NCBI GenBank assembly: GCA_003231035.1
Contig: QIHU01000600.1
Location: 1-10,682 of the forward strand
Direction of reading: 5' to 3'
Length of the DNA stretch: 10,682 bases
Source of the DNA: Acidobacteriota bacterium
GTDB lineage: Bacteria > Acidobacteriota > Thermoanaerobaculia > Multivoradales > SZUA-115
In this document: in pieces, positions 1-6,494 of the stretch
Layout of the letters: each line of letters begins with the position of its first letter
Numbering within the stretch: the stretch's first letter is position 1
The notes under the pieces: generated by a model
Database searches by the model: none
What the model was told of the DNA's origin: nothing
What the model saw: the letters and a program-made list of their open reading frames with translations, nothing else
Program-made: the position numbers and the translations under genes

Positions 1-139
1 CTTCGCGCAGGCCGACGCCGTAGAAACCACCGATGCAGCGCGCCTTGATGTACTCGACACTCAGGCGAAGCGAGTGGAACACAGGCTCGCGTAACTCGCG
101 GCCGTCGACGCCGCTGCCGACGATGATGAGTACTTGCAT
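1..139 (-). CDS. 5' end of an unidentified protein gene, cut by the window edge
   Basis: Only the first 46 codons lie in the window. The ATG is at 139-137 and is preceded by a purine-rich AAGGAA ribosome-binding sequence (about 143-148). An in-frame stop lies 12 codons upstream (173-175), so the coding region cannot extend much further. The peptide starts MQVLIIVGSGVDGRE: a hydrophobic beta strand followed by a Gly-rich turn. It later has GGFYGVGLRE. This strand-plus-glycine pattern would suit a nucleotide- or flavin-binding alpha/beta fold, for example a flavodoxin-like NAD(P)H oxidoreductase, but this is a weak guess from 46 residues. The gene is divergent from the small plus-strand gene at 236. 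I do not recognise the family. Confidence 0.5.
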   Translation of the reverse strand, partial: MQVLIIVGSGVDGRELREPVFHSLRLSVEYIKARCIGGFYGVGLRE

Positions 140-175
140 GGTTTCCTTACGGTGGGGAGTTTCTCTGCCAGCCTA

Positions 176-189
176 CCCAGCAAACTGGG
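176..189. promoter_or_regulatory. short perfect inverted repeat in the divergent intergenic region
   Basis: CCCAG-CAAA-CTGGG is a perfect 5-bp dyad with a 4-nt centre, midway in the 96 bp between the two divergent start codons (139 and 236). It could be an operator for the winged-helix-like protein encoded next to it, or chance. I could not find convincing -35/-10 pairs for either gene here. Confidence 0.22.
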
Positions 190-235
190 CAAGTTCGGCG
201 GTAGACTGTAGCCCACTTTTCAACAGGAGAATGAG

Positions 236-478
236 ATGAGTTTTTCCGCTCAAGAAGGGGCGATCCTACATCGCTACCATGAGAAAACGCGGGTGGCCGG
301 GGGAGCCGTGGCCGGGTACTTGCTGCGCGTCGCGGCGCTCGGTGGTGACCCCGCGAGCGTGGAGGCGGCGCTGGAGAGCCTGGCCGGCAAGGGGCTCCTC
401 CAGCGCACCGAAGCGGGAGATCGCTACCTACTCACCGAGGAAGGGGCGGAGGTGGTTGGCAAGCGCGCTTTCGGCTAA
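236..478 (+). CDS. small winged-helix-like protein, 80 aa
   Basis: The gene starts at an ATG preceded by a clear AGGAG (225-229) six bases upstream. An ATG at 231 is immediately followed by a stop and is not used. The product looks like a compact winged-helix domain. It has an N-terminal helix (residues about 5-15), a helix around 19-33, a likely recognition helix at about 38-51 (ASVEAALESLAGKGLL), and a beta wing ending in YLLTEEGAEVV. The GLLQR...YLLTEEG pattern is typical of the wing and following helix in MarR/PadR-like and related small regulators. There is no signal peptide or membrane segment. I cannot assign a named family. It may bind DNA, or the fold may serve as a protein-interaction module. 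Its stop is 5 bp from the stop of the convergent symporter gene, with no terminator visible between them. Confidence 0.72.
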   Translation: MSFSAQEGAILHRYHEKTRVAGGAVAGYLLRVAALGGDPASVEAALESLAGKGLLQRTEAGDRYLLTEEGAEVVGKRAFG

Positions 479-483
479 GGCTG

Positions 484-1815
484 CTAGAAGATATTGATGC
501 CGATCGCTTTCAGGAAGACCAGGCCCACGGCGATCGGGACGAAGAAACGAAGGACACCCAACCACAGGCCATAGAAGGTAGCGAAGCGGCTGCCGGCGAT
601 GAATTCATCGCGCCGCAGCCGGTCGCCCACCTTCCAGGCGATGAAGAGGGCGGTTCCGAGGCCGCCGACGGGCAGCAGGATGTTCGAAGTAAAGTCGGCC
701 ATGAGATCGAACCAGTTGCGGCCCAAGGCAGAGGGGATTCCGATCAGGGTGATCGCCGCTCCTGAAACGAGGGTCGCCTTGCGGCGCTTCCAGCCGTGCT
801 CGTCGATGAAGTACGAGACGGCCACTTCGAGCATCGAGATAGTGCTGGTCAAGGCCGCGAAACTTAGCAGGGCGAAGAAAACGGTGGCCAGGATCCCGCC
901 GCCGGCCATCTTGGCGAAGGCGATCGGTAGACTGATGAAGACCAAGCCGGGGCCCTGCGCGGTTTCGATGCCGGCGGTGAAGGTGATCGGGAAGAGCACC
1001 AGGCAAGCGAGCAGCGCGATGCCCGTGTCGAGCAGCGCGATGGCCACCGAGTTGCCGACGATGTCCGCTTTGCGGTGCAGGTAACTCCCATAGGTCAGCA
1101 TCGCGCCCATTCCCAGGCTGAGAGTGAAGAAGGAATGGCCCAGGGCCTCGAGGACTCCAGCCCCGGTCAGATCGTCGGCGTGAAAGCCGAAGACGAATCG
1201 GAAGGCATCGCCAAATCCGCTGAGGGTGAGGGAGTGGAGGAGGAGGCCGACGAGCATCAGCAGGAGGACCGGCATCAAGATCCGCGCCCACCGTTCGATT
1301 CCTTTTTCCACTCCTCCTAGAACCAGGGCCATGGTGATTGCCATGAAGATCATCATGCCGAGAATGCTCTGACCGCCGTCGGTGCTGAGCTGCTCGAAGG
1401 CGGCTTGCAGTTGATCAGCACTCTGTCCCGTGAACGCGCCGGAGATCGATCGCCATACGTAGTGCAAGGCCCAACCGGCGACCACGGCGTAGTAGGAGAG
1501 GATCAAGAAGCCACAGAGTACGCCAATCCAGCCGAGACTAATCCACGGGCTCCCCTTGCCGGAGAGCTCGCGAAAGGCGCTGACCGTGGACTTTTGAGTC
1601 GAGCGGCCAATCATGATCTCGGCGATCATGATTGGAAGACCGACCAGGACGATGCATCCCAGATAGATCAACACAAAGGCGCCGCCGCCGTTTTCGGCGG
1701 TGATGTAAGGGAAACGCCAGATGTTGCCGAGTCCCACGGCCGACCCTGCCGCCGCCAAGATAAAGCCGATTCCGGTGGCCCAAGTTCCTCTCCCCTTCAC
1801 ATCTCCTCCAGCCAT
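484..1815 (-). CDS. sodium-dependent transporter of the SLC6/NSS family, 443 aa
   Basis: This is an inner-membrane Na+-coupled symporter of the LeuT/MhsT type; bacterial members usually import amino acids. TM1 carries the family signature GSAVGLGNIWRFPY (residues 24-37), giving likely Na+ ligands A26 and N31 and gate residue R34. TM3 has a Tyr at 108 in SYYAVVAGW, as in LeuT and MhsT. The unwound TM6 is FFTLSLGMGAM (229-239). TM7 has Asp at 263, the type of residue that allows chloride-independent transport in bacterial members. I count eleven hydrophobic segments, the last near 413-440, so eukaryotic-type TM12 is absent, which is common in bacteria. The ATG at 1815 has a strong AGAAGGAG (1821-1828) upstream. 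It is the last gene of the minus-strand block, 48 bp after the Nif3-like stop; that gap holds a 5-bp GC hairpin (1847-1860) without a T-run. Substrate is not predictable from the sequence. Confidence 0.95.
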   Translation of the reverse strand: MAGGDVKGRGTWATGIGFILAAAGSAVGLGNIWRFPYITAENGGGAFVLIYLGCIVLVGLPIMIAEIMIGRSTQKSTVSAFRELSGKGSPWISLGWIGVLCGFLILSYYAVVAGWALHYVWRSISGAFTGQSADQLQAAFEQLSTDGGQSILGMMIFMAITMALVLGGVEKGIERWARILMPVLLLMLVGLLLHSLTLSGFGDAFRFVFGFHADDLTGAGVLEALGHSFFTLSLGMGAMLTYGSYLHRKADIVGNSVAIALLDTGIALLACLVLFPITFTAGIETAQGPGLVFISLPIAFAKMAGGGILATVFFALLSFAALTSTISMLEVAVSYFIDEHGWKRRKATLVSGAAITLIGIPSALGRNWFDLMADFTSNILLPVGGLGTALFIAWKVGDRLRRDEFIAGSRFATFYGLWLGVLRFFVPIAVGLVFLKAIGINIF

Positions 1816-1863
1816 GGCTTCTCCTTCTTAACTTCGCGGTGGACCAGCGCCCGGCGGCGCGGT

Positions 1864-2682
1864 TCAGACAGGGTTCGGGATATCGATGAATTCTACGTCG
1901 AGATCGAAGCTTTGCGCTAGGTGATCCCCAAGGGCACGCACTCCCAGCCGCTCGGTGGCGTAGTGGCCGCAAGAGAGAAAGTGAATACCCGCCTCTTTGG
2001 CGACGTTCATCACCCACTCGGTCGCTTCGCCGGTAATGAAGGCATCCAGCCCAGCGGCGATGGCCGTGTGCAGATCGCTCTCGCTCGCTCCGCTAACGAT
2101 GCCGACCTTGGCGACTTGTTGGGGACCGTACGGAAAGACGAGGGGTTCTTGGTCGAAGAGGGCATGGCAGCGGGCCACAAAGTCGGCCCATGGGAGCGGC
2201 CGCGGGTAGCTGCCGGCATAGCCGATGTGCAGGCCGGCGTGGGAACCGAAAGGTTCGAGCCCTTCGAGCCCTAGCTCTTCCGCGGCCACCGCGTTGTTGC
2301 CGTAGGTATGGTGGCGGTCCAGCGGCAGGTGGTAGGCGATCAGGTTGGTGCCGGATCGAATCAACTGGGAGACTCGGGCGTACTGAATACCGGTCAGCTG
2401 GCGTGGGGATCCCTCCCAGAAGAGGCCATGGTGGACCAACAGGGCTTCCGCTTGGACCTCTTCGGCACGGGTGAAGAGTTCCTGGCAGGCGGAGACGGCG
2501 GTGACCAAGCGGTGAATCCGCGGTCGCCCTTCCACCTGGAGGCCGTTAGGACAGTAGTCCTTGCCGGCCTTGGCATCGAGCAGATCATCCAAATAGGCGA
2601 CCAGTCGATCGCGATCGACACCGTCCTCGGATGCTGTCGCCGGCTCGACGGCAGCGCCCATCGGGTTCGCTGTAGCTCCCAT
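1864..2682 (-). CDS. Nif3/DUF34 family metal-binding protein (YbgI-like), about 272 aa
   Basis: A short-form Nif3/DUF34 protein, without the PII-like insert of longer members. These proteins form toroidal hexamers with a dinuclear metal site; the cellular role is unsettled, and databases often carry the uncertain label GTP cyclohydrolase 1 type 2 homolog. Seen here, numbering from the chosen start: DYCPNGLQVEG (42-52), metal motif VHHG (83-86), HLPLD (118-122), GNN (128-130), ITGEATEW (216-223), GHYATE (239-244) and the terminal FIDIPNPV, all matching E. coli YbgI. The start is uncertain. An in-frame ATG at 2739 would add 19 residues, but it lies inside a strong hairpin, has no Shine-Dalgarno sequence and uses the rare codon ATA. 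ATG 2661 is a further option, closer to the domain start. I chose 2682 because a candidate promoter ends just before it. The gene follows pnp. Confidence 0.92.
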   Translation of the reverse strand: MGATANPMGAAVEPATASEDGVDRDRLVAYLDDLLDAKAGKDYCPNGLQVEGRPRIHRLVTAVSACQELFTRAEEVQAEALLVHHGLFWEGSPRQLTGIQYARVSQLIRSGTNLIAYHLPLDRHHTYGNNAVAAEELGLEGLEPFGSHAGLHIGYAGSYPRPLPWADFVARCHALFDQEPLVFPYGPQQVAKVGIVSGASESDLHTAIAAGLDAFITGEATEWVMNVAKEAGIHFLSCGHYATERLGVRALGDHLAQSFDLDVEFIDIPNPV

Positions 2683-2689
2683 GGCGGCA

Positions 2690-2719
2690 ACTATAACGCT
2701 CAGCCGGCCGCCAACCCAA
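2690..2719 (-). promoter_or_regulatory. candidate sigma70 promoter for the Nif3-like gene
   Basis: On the minus strand TTGGGT (2719-2714) and TATAGT (2695-2690) are separated by 18 bp; the -10 matches TATAAT at five of six positions. The predicted transcription start falls about two bases before the ATG at 2682, so a transcript from here would be nearly leaderless. The -35 lies within the loop of the hairpin at 2703-2736. This is predicted from sequence alone. Confidence 0.35.
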
Positions 2720-2736
2720 ATGGGCGAGCGGCCGGC
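2703..2736 (-). other. strong GC hairpin between pnp and the Nif3-like gene
   Basis: A perfect 9-bp inverted repeat (2703-2711 with 2728-2736, GCCGGCCGC/GCGGCCGGC) encloses a 16-nt loop that can itself pair CCC (2715-2717) with GGG (2722-2724). It starts 24 bp past the pnp stop on the minus strand. No T-run follows, so it is not a canonical intrinsic terminator. It may protect the pnp 3' end, cause partial attenuation, or need Rho. Confidence 0.5.
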
Positions 2737-2760
2737 CATGGCTAGATGTGAGGCACCGGT

Positions 2761-5022
2761 CTAGCGGCGTCCGCGCCCGCCTCGATCACCGCCGCGTCCA
2801 CCGCGCCCGCCTCGATCACCGCCGCGTCCGCCGCGCCCGCCTCGATCACCGCCTCGATCACCGCCACGGTCACGATCACCGCCGCGTCCGTCGTCGGGGG
2901 CTCCCATGCCCTCGTAGTCGGCCGGGTTGTAGTCCGGTGCGTCCATGATCACCGCCTTGCGGGAGAGGCGAACCTTGCCCACTTCGTCGATGTTGACCAC
3001 CTTGACCTCGACCTCGTCGCCATCCTGGACGATGTCGGTCACCTGGCCCACCCGGTAGGGAGCCAGCTCGCTGATGTGCAGCAGACCGTCGGTCCCCGGC
3101 ATGATCTCGACGAAGGCGCCGTAGTTCTCAATCCGCCGTACCGTACCGGTGTAGACCTTGCCCACTTCCGGTACCGCGGTGAGACTTTCGATCATCTGGA
3201 TAGCCCGTTTGGCCGCCAGGCCATCGGGGGAGGAGATGACCACTTTGCCGTCGTCTTCGATATCGACTTCGCAGCCGGTCTCTTCGATGATCGAGCGAAT
3301 GGTCTTGCCGCCGGGGCCGATGACGTCGCGGATCTTGTCTTTCGGAATCTGCAGGGTGTGCATGCGCGGAGCGAAGTCCGAAAGGTCGGTTCGGGGGGCC
3401 GAGATGATTTCTTCCATCTTGCCCAGGATGTGGAGTCGGCCAGCGAGCGCCTGCTCTAGAGCGGCACCCATGATTTCGCGGGTCACGCCGGTGATCTTGA
3501 TATCCATTTGCAGGGCGGTGATGCCCTCGCGGGTACCGGCCACCTTGAAGTCCATGTCGCCATGGTGGTCTTCCTGACCGGCGATATCGGTGAGGACGGC
3601 GAACTGATCGCCTTCGCCCTTGATCAACCCCATCGCCACACCCGCGACCGGTGCCACCATCGGCACGCCGGCATCGAACAGGGCCAGCGACCCGCCGCAG
3701 ACCGTCGCCATGGAGGAGGAGCCGTTGGATTCCAAGATCTCGGAGACGACGCGCACGGTGTAGGCGAAATCTTCCTCGGCGGGAAGCATCGGGGTCAGCG
3801 CCCGACGGGCGAGCACACCGTGACCGATCTCACGCCGGCTGGCGCCACGCAGGAAGCGGGCTTCGCCGACCGAGAAGGGGGGGAAGTTGTAGTGCAGGAG
3901 GAATTTTTGCAGGCTCTCTCCCTCGTACTCCTCAATGATCTGCGCGTCGCGTCGCGAGCCGAGCGTGGCGGTACACAGCGCTTGCGTTTCGCCACGCTGG
4001 AAGACCGCGGACCCATGGGCTCGGGGAAGCAGGCCCACTTCGATCTCGATATCGCGAATCTCATCGAGCCGGCGGTCGTCGAAGCGCTTGTTCTCGTTCA
4101 GGACGACATCGCGCAGAGCCTCGTCTTCGAGGTTGTGGATGATCTTCTTGATCTGACCGCGCTTGTCCTCGTCATCCTCGGCGGTGCTCTCCAAGTAGGG
4201 GTCGACGACGGCGGCAACCTTGTCGCGGCGGTCGAACTTGAGCTTGGTCTGTAGGGCCTCTCTGAGGGTGGGGTAGAGGTCGGTCTTGACCTGGGTGTAG
4301 AGCTCGATGGGGTAGGGCTCAGGAGCCTCCCACGCCGGCTTGGGCACGCCGCGGTGACGGAACATCTCAAGCTGAGTGGCGATGATCTTCTGGATCTCCT
4401 CGTGGCCCTTGAAGATGCAGTCGAGAATAACCGCTTCGGAGACTTGATGGGCCCCGGCTTCGACCATGGCGACGGCGTCTTGGGTACCGGCGACCACCAG
4501 GTCGAGGTCTGAGACGTCGCGCTGGCTGTTGGTCGGGTTGACGATCAATTCGTCGTCAATCAGGCCGATGCGCACCGCGGCGACGGAGTGATAGAAGGGG
4601 ATCTTGGAAAGAGCGAGAGCGGTGGTACAACCGTTCATCGCCAGAATGTCCGGATCGTGCTCGCCGTCGGCGGAGAGGACGAAGGCGATCACCTGGGTCT
4701 CGCTGAAATAGCCATCCGGGAACAGCGGTCGTAGCGTACGGTCGATCACCCGCGAGGTGATGGTTTCCTTCTCGGTCGGTCGACCCTCGCGCTTGAAGAA
4801 GCCACCGGGGATCTTGCCCGCGGCTGCCGAATACTCTCGATAGTCGACGGTCAGGGGGAGAAAGGCTCGCGGCCTCTGGTTGCCCTTGGCCATCACGGCG
4901 GTGCACAGAACCACGGTGTCGCCGCAGCGCACGGTGCAGGAGCCATCAGCCTGTTTGGCCAGGTATCCGGTCTCGATGATCAGGTTTTCCTGACCGACTT
5001 CAATTTCCTTCTTTTGTCTCAT
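2761..5022 (-). CDS. pnp: polyribonucleotide nucleotidyltransferase (PNPase), 753 aa
   Basis: PNPase is a trimeric 3'-to-5' phosphorolytic exoribonuclease that releases nucleoside diphosphates and can add 3' tails in the reverse direction. The domain order is complete: RNase PH 1 (about 5-145, with FFKREGR at 75-81), helical domain (about 240-325), RNase PH 2 (about 328-545), KH (about 555-612) with GPGG at 569-572, and S1 (about 622-690). The second PH domain keeps the phosphate-site SSS (435-437) and catalytic D485 and D491 in EDHHGDMDFKVAGT. After the S1 domain come about 60 extra residues; from 712 to the end they are almost only Gly, Arg and Asp in RGG/DRGG repeats. The ATG at 5022 has AAGGA about 10 bases upstream and gives the usual N-terminus. 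It is preceded by a structured 185 bp leader after rpsO and probably shares its transcript. Confidence 0.98.
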   Translation of the reverse strand: MRQKKEIEVGQENLIIETGYLAKQADGSCTVRCGDTVVLCTAVMAKGNQRPRAFLPLTVDYREYSAAAGKIPGGFFKREGRPTEKETITSRVIDRTLRPLFPDGYFSETQVIAFVLSADGEHDPDILAMNGCTTALALSKIPFYHSVAAVRIGLIDDELIVNPTNSQRDVSDLDLVVAGTQDAVAMVEAGAHQVSEAVILDCIFKGHEEIQKIIATQLEMFRHRGVPKPAWEAPEPYPIELYTQVKTDLYPTLREALQTKLKFDRRDKVAAVVDPYLESTAEDDEDKRGQIKKIIHNLEDEALRDVVLNENKRFDDRRLDEIRDIEIEVGLLPRAHGSAVFQRGETQALCTATLGSRRDAQIIEEYEGESLQKFLLHYNFPPFSVGEARFLRGASRREIGHGVLARRALTPMLPAEEDFAYTVRVVSEILESNGSSSMATVCGGSLALFDAGVPMVAPVAGVAMGLIKGEGDQFAVLTDIAGQEDHHGDMDFKVAGTREGITALQMDIKITGVTREIMGAALEQALAGRLHILGKMEEIISAPRTDLSDFAPRMHTLQIPKDKIRDVIGPGGKTIRSIIEETGCEVDIEDDGKVVISSPDGLAAKRAIQMIESLTAVPEVGKVYTGTVRRIENYGAFVEIMPGTDGLLHISELAPYRVGQVTDIVQDGDEVEVKVVNIDEVGKVRLSRKAVIMDAPDYNPADYEGMGAPDDGRGGDRDRGGDRGGDRGGRGGRGGDRGGRGGRGGDRGGRGRR
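2771..2890. repeat. 30-bp tandem repeats encoding the PNPase RGG tail
   Basis: Units start at 2771, 2801, 2831 and 2861. The first two differ only in the last base (A or G). The third diverges in its last ten bases. The fourth keeps the last 18 bases, CGATCACCGCCGCGTCCG. Thirty bases equal ten codons, so gain or loss of a unit keeps the pnp reading frame. Each full unit encodes a block of RGG and DRGG motifs on the minus strand. Confidence 0.88.
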
Positions 5023-5207
5023 CTCTTTTCCTTACTTCCTTCTACCTACTACTGCGCCTGACCGTACCTGTTACGGCCGGCGCGGGTCCGCGGCCTGTGC
5101 ACATGCACAAAACTCCAGCGCGAGATACCCGGTTCTCACCACCGAGGGGTACGGAGGCTCCAAGGTGAGAAGTTCTGAGTGGGCTGCTGGGGAAGAGGCG
5201 CGGGGCC
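5023..5207 (-). promoter_or_regulatory. structured rpsO-pnp intergenic region (likely pnp leader)
   Basis: These 185 bp hold no gene. They contain several inverted repeats: TTCTCACC (5133-5140) with GGTGAGAA (5164-5171), 8 bp and a 23-nt loop; TGTGCA (5096-5101) with TGCACA (5104-5109), 2-nt spacer; GGCCG (5075-5079) with CGGCC (5091-5095), extendable past one bulge; and CCGTA (5062-5066) with TACGG (5072-5076), which competes with the previous stem. No stem is followed by a T-run, so rpsO and pnp are probably co-transcribed. In E. coli the pnp leader between rpsO and pnp folds into a stem cut by RNase III, and PNPase then represses its own synthesis; a similar role here is inference from position and structure. 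Confidence 0.4.
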
Positions 5208-5477
5208 TTACTTACGAATTCCGAGGCGCTCGATGAGCGTGCGGTAACCTTCGAGGTTCTCCCGCTTCAGATAGTCGAGCAGACTACGGCGACGGCCGAC
5301 GAGCTTGAGAAGCCCACGACGGCTGTGGTGATCCATCTTGTGGATCTTGAAGTGCTCTGTCAGCTCAATGATACGGCGGGTGAGGAGCGCGACCTGAACC
5401 TCGGGGGAGCCGTTGTCTCCCTCGTGGCGCTGAAAGTCAGCGATCGTGCTCTGCTTCATTTCTGTGGTTTGAGTCAA
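5208..5477 (-). CDS. rpsO: 30S ribosomal protein S15, 89 aa, TTG start
   Basis: S15 binds the central domain of 16S rRNA and helps nucleate the platform of the 30S subunit. The protein has the family core [11 protein letters not shown] (23-33), the rRNA-contacting [12 protein letters not shown] (46-57), and the C-terminal LLDYLKRE...LIERLGIRK. The start codon is TTG (5477-5475). Three points support it: AGGAG lies 9 bases upstream (5491-5487), the resulting 89 residues equal the usual S15 length, and the distance from Met1 to the GS.EVQ motif equals that of E. coli S15. The first in-frame ATG (5459) would give 83 residues without a well-placed ribosome-binding site. A candidate promoter lies just upstream and pnp follows after 185 bp. 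Confidence 0.97.
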   Translation of the reverse strand: MTQTTEMKQSTIADFQRHEGDNGSPEVQVALLTRRIIELTEHFKIHKMDHHSRRGLLKLVGRRRSLLDYLKRENLEGYRTLIERLGIRK

Positions 5478-5505
5478 TGTAGTTCTCTCCTGTCAAAACC
5501 GGGAA

Positions 5506-5534
5506 ATACTAGCATGGATGCAAGACGATCCCAA
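5506..5534 (-). promoter_or_regulatory. candidate sigma70 promoter for rpsO(-pnp)
   Basis: In the 97 bp between truB and rpsO the minus strand reads TTGGGA (5534-5529), 17 bp, then TAGTAT (5511-5506), preceded by TGC, an extended -10 motif. The predicted start is near 5499, giving a leader of about 22 nt with the AGGAG ahead of the TTG start. The position agrees with the separate rpsO promoter known in other bacteria. It is a sequence-based prediction. Confidence 0.45.
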
Positions 5535-5576
5535 CTGAACATGTCCGTTCCAGAGGGGAGATTTTGGTGCTTCGTA

Positions 5577-6494
5577 TCACGCAAAGACCACTTTGGGCTG
5601 GATGATACCGACACCGGCGGCGCTGACTCTTTCAGTCACGGTGCCGATGGCGATGAATTGTTGACGCTGGTTGACCAGTTTGACCCAGTCGCCCTCCTCG
5701 CTGGCCAGCTCGCGGACCAGAATCGTCTGGCCGTGCTGAATCCGCCGCTGCTGCTGCGCATCGGTGGTGATCTGGCCGAAGGGGAGGGGGATCGAATCGA
5801 ACGGGTACCAGCCTCGGTCTAGCTCCTCGCCGGCCTCTAGAGCGGCGGCCAGTTGGGCGAGAGTCGAGGCTTCCTCGACCTTGAAGGGCCCCACTGAGGT
5901 CCTGCGCAAACTTGCCAGATGGCCGCCGCAACCGAGCGCCTCACCGAGGTCGTGGGCCAGGCTGCGAGCGTAGGTGCCGGAGGCGCAGCTCAGCTTGAAG
6001 CCGATCCGGCCATCCACCAACTCGCTGGTGGCGGTGAACTCGTAGACCGTGACTTGTTTGGCTTCTCGCGGCACCTCCTCGCCCCGCCTCGCCAGCTCGT
6101 AGAGCTTGACCCCGTTGACCTTCTTGGCCGAGTAGGCGGGTGGCAGTTGATCGATCTTGCCCTCGAAGGGTGGCATCGCGGCCTCGATGGCTTGGCGGGT
6201 CAGGTCGGCGATCGATGCTTGCGCCGTGACCTCTCCATCGGCGTCATAGGTGTCGGTGGTGACTCCGAACTGAATCTCTCCGAGGTAGACCTTGGGCGCT
6301 TGGATCAAAAAACGCGTCAAGCGAGTGGCATGACCGACGGTGAGCAATAGGAGGCCATCGGCTGCGGGGTCTAGGGTCCCGCAGTGGCCGATCTTCTTCT
6401 GCCGCAACAGGCGGCGGGCCTGCTGCACGACGGAATGCGAGGTGCCGCCAACCACCTTGTCGACCAACAGCAAGCCGTGTCTCGAGTCCGCCAT
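5577..6494 (-). CDS. truB: tRNA pseudouridine(55) synthase TruB, 305 aa
   Basis: TruB converts U55 in the T-loop of nearly all tRNAs to pseudouridine and acts as a tRNA chaperone. The N-terminal motif GLLLVDKVVGGTSHSVV (7-23) and the catalytic loop GHCGTLDPAADGLLL (36-50), with nucleophile D42, are clear. So are YLGEIQFGVTTDTYDADGE (70-88), PPAYSAKKVNG (118-128) and CASGTYARSLAHDLG. Residues from about 230 to the end, with GQTILVRELASEEGDWVKLV, form the C-terminal PUA-like domain that binds the acceptor arm. The ATG shares its first A with the last base of the upstream nrnA stop (TAATG), so translation is probably coupled. In many bacteria ribF follows truB; here rpsO follows directly after 99 bp. 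Confidence 0.98.
   Translation of the reverse strand: MADSRHGLLLVDKVVGGTSHSVVQQARRLLRQKKIGHCGTLDPAADGLLLLTVGHATRLTRFLIQAPKVYLGEIQFGVTTDTYDADGEVTAQASIADLTRQAIEAAMPPFEGKIDQLPPAYSAKKVNGVKLYELARRGEEVPREAKQVTVYEFTATSELVDGRIGFKLSCASGTYARSLAHDLGEALGCGGHLASLRRTSVGPFKVEEASTLAQLAAALEAGEELDRGWYPFDSIPLPFGQITTDAQQQRRIQHGQTILVRELASEEGDWVKLVNQRQQFIAIGTVTERVSAAGVGIIQPKVVFA

Noticed and set aside
605..1291. A 228-codon minus-strand frame within the symporter gene
   Set aside because: Out-of-frame shadow; Arg/Pro/His-rich, while the symporter frame has clear membrane segments and family motifs.
2683..2739. A longer start for the Nif3-like protein at ATG 2739
   Set aside because: No Shine-Dalgarno sequence, position inside a strong hairpin, a rare ATA codon, and no counterpart in the family; kept as a possible alternative only.
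2771..2890. A CRISPR-like or mobile repeat at the 3' end of pnp
   Set aside because: The repeats are directly adjacent without spacers, have a 30-bp codon-multiple period and translate into a continuous RGG tail, so they are coding tandem repeats.
3508..4254. A 248-codon plus-strand open frame opposite pnp
   Set aside because: Antisense shadow of the conserved PNPase core; no family features.
5164..5210. An intrinsic terminator directly after rpsO
   Set aside because: Nearby stems are not followed by a T-run on the minus strand, so termination is not supported.
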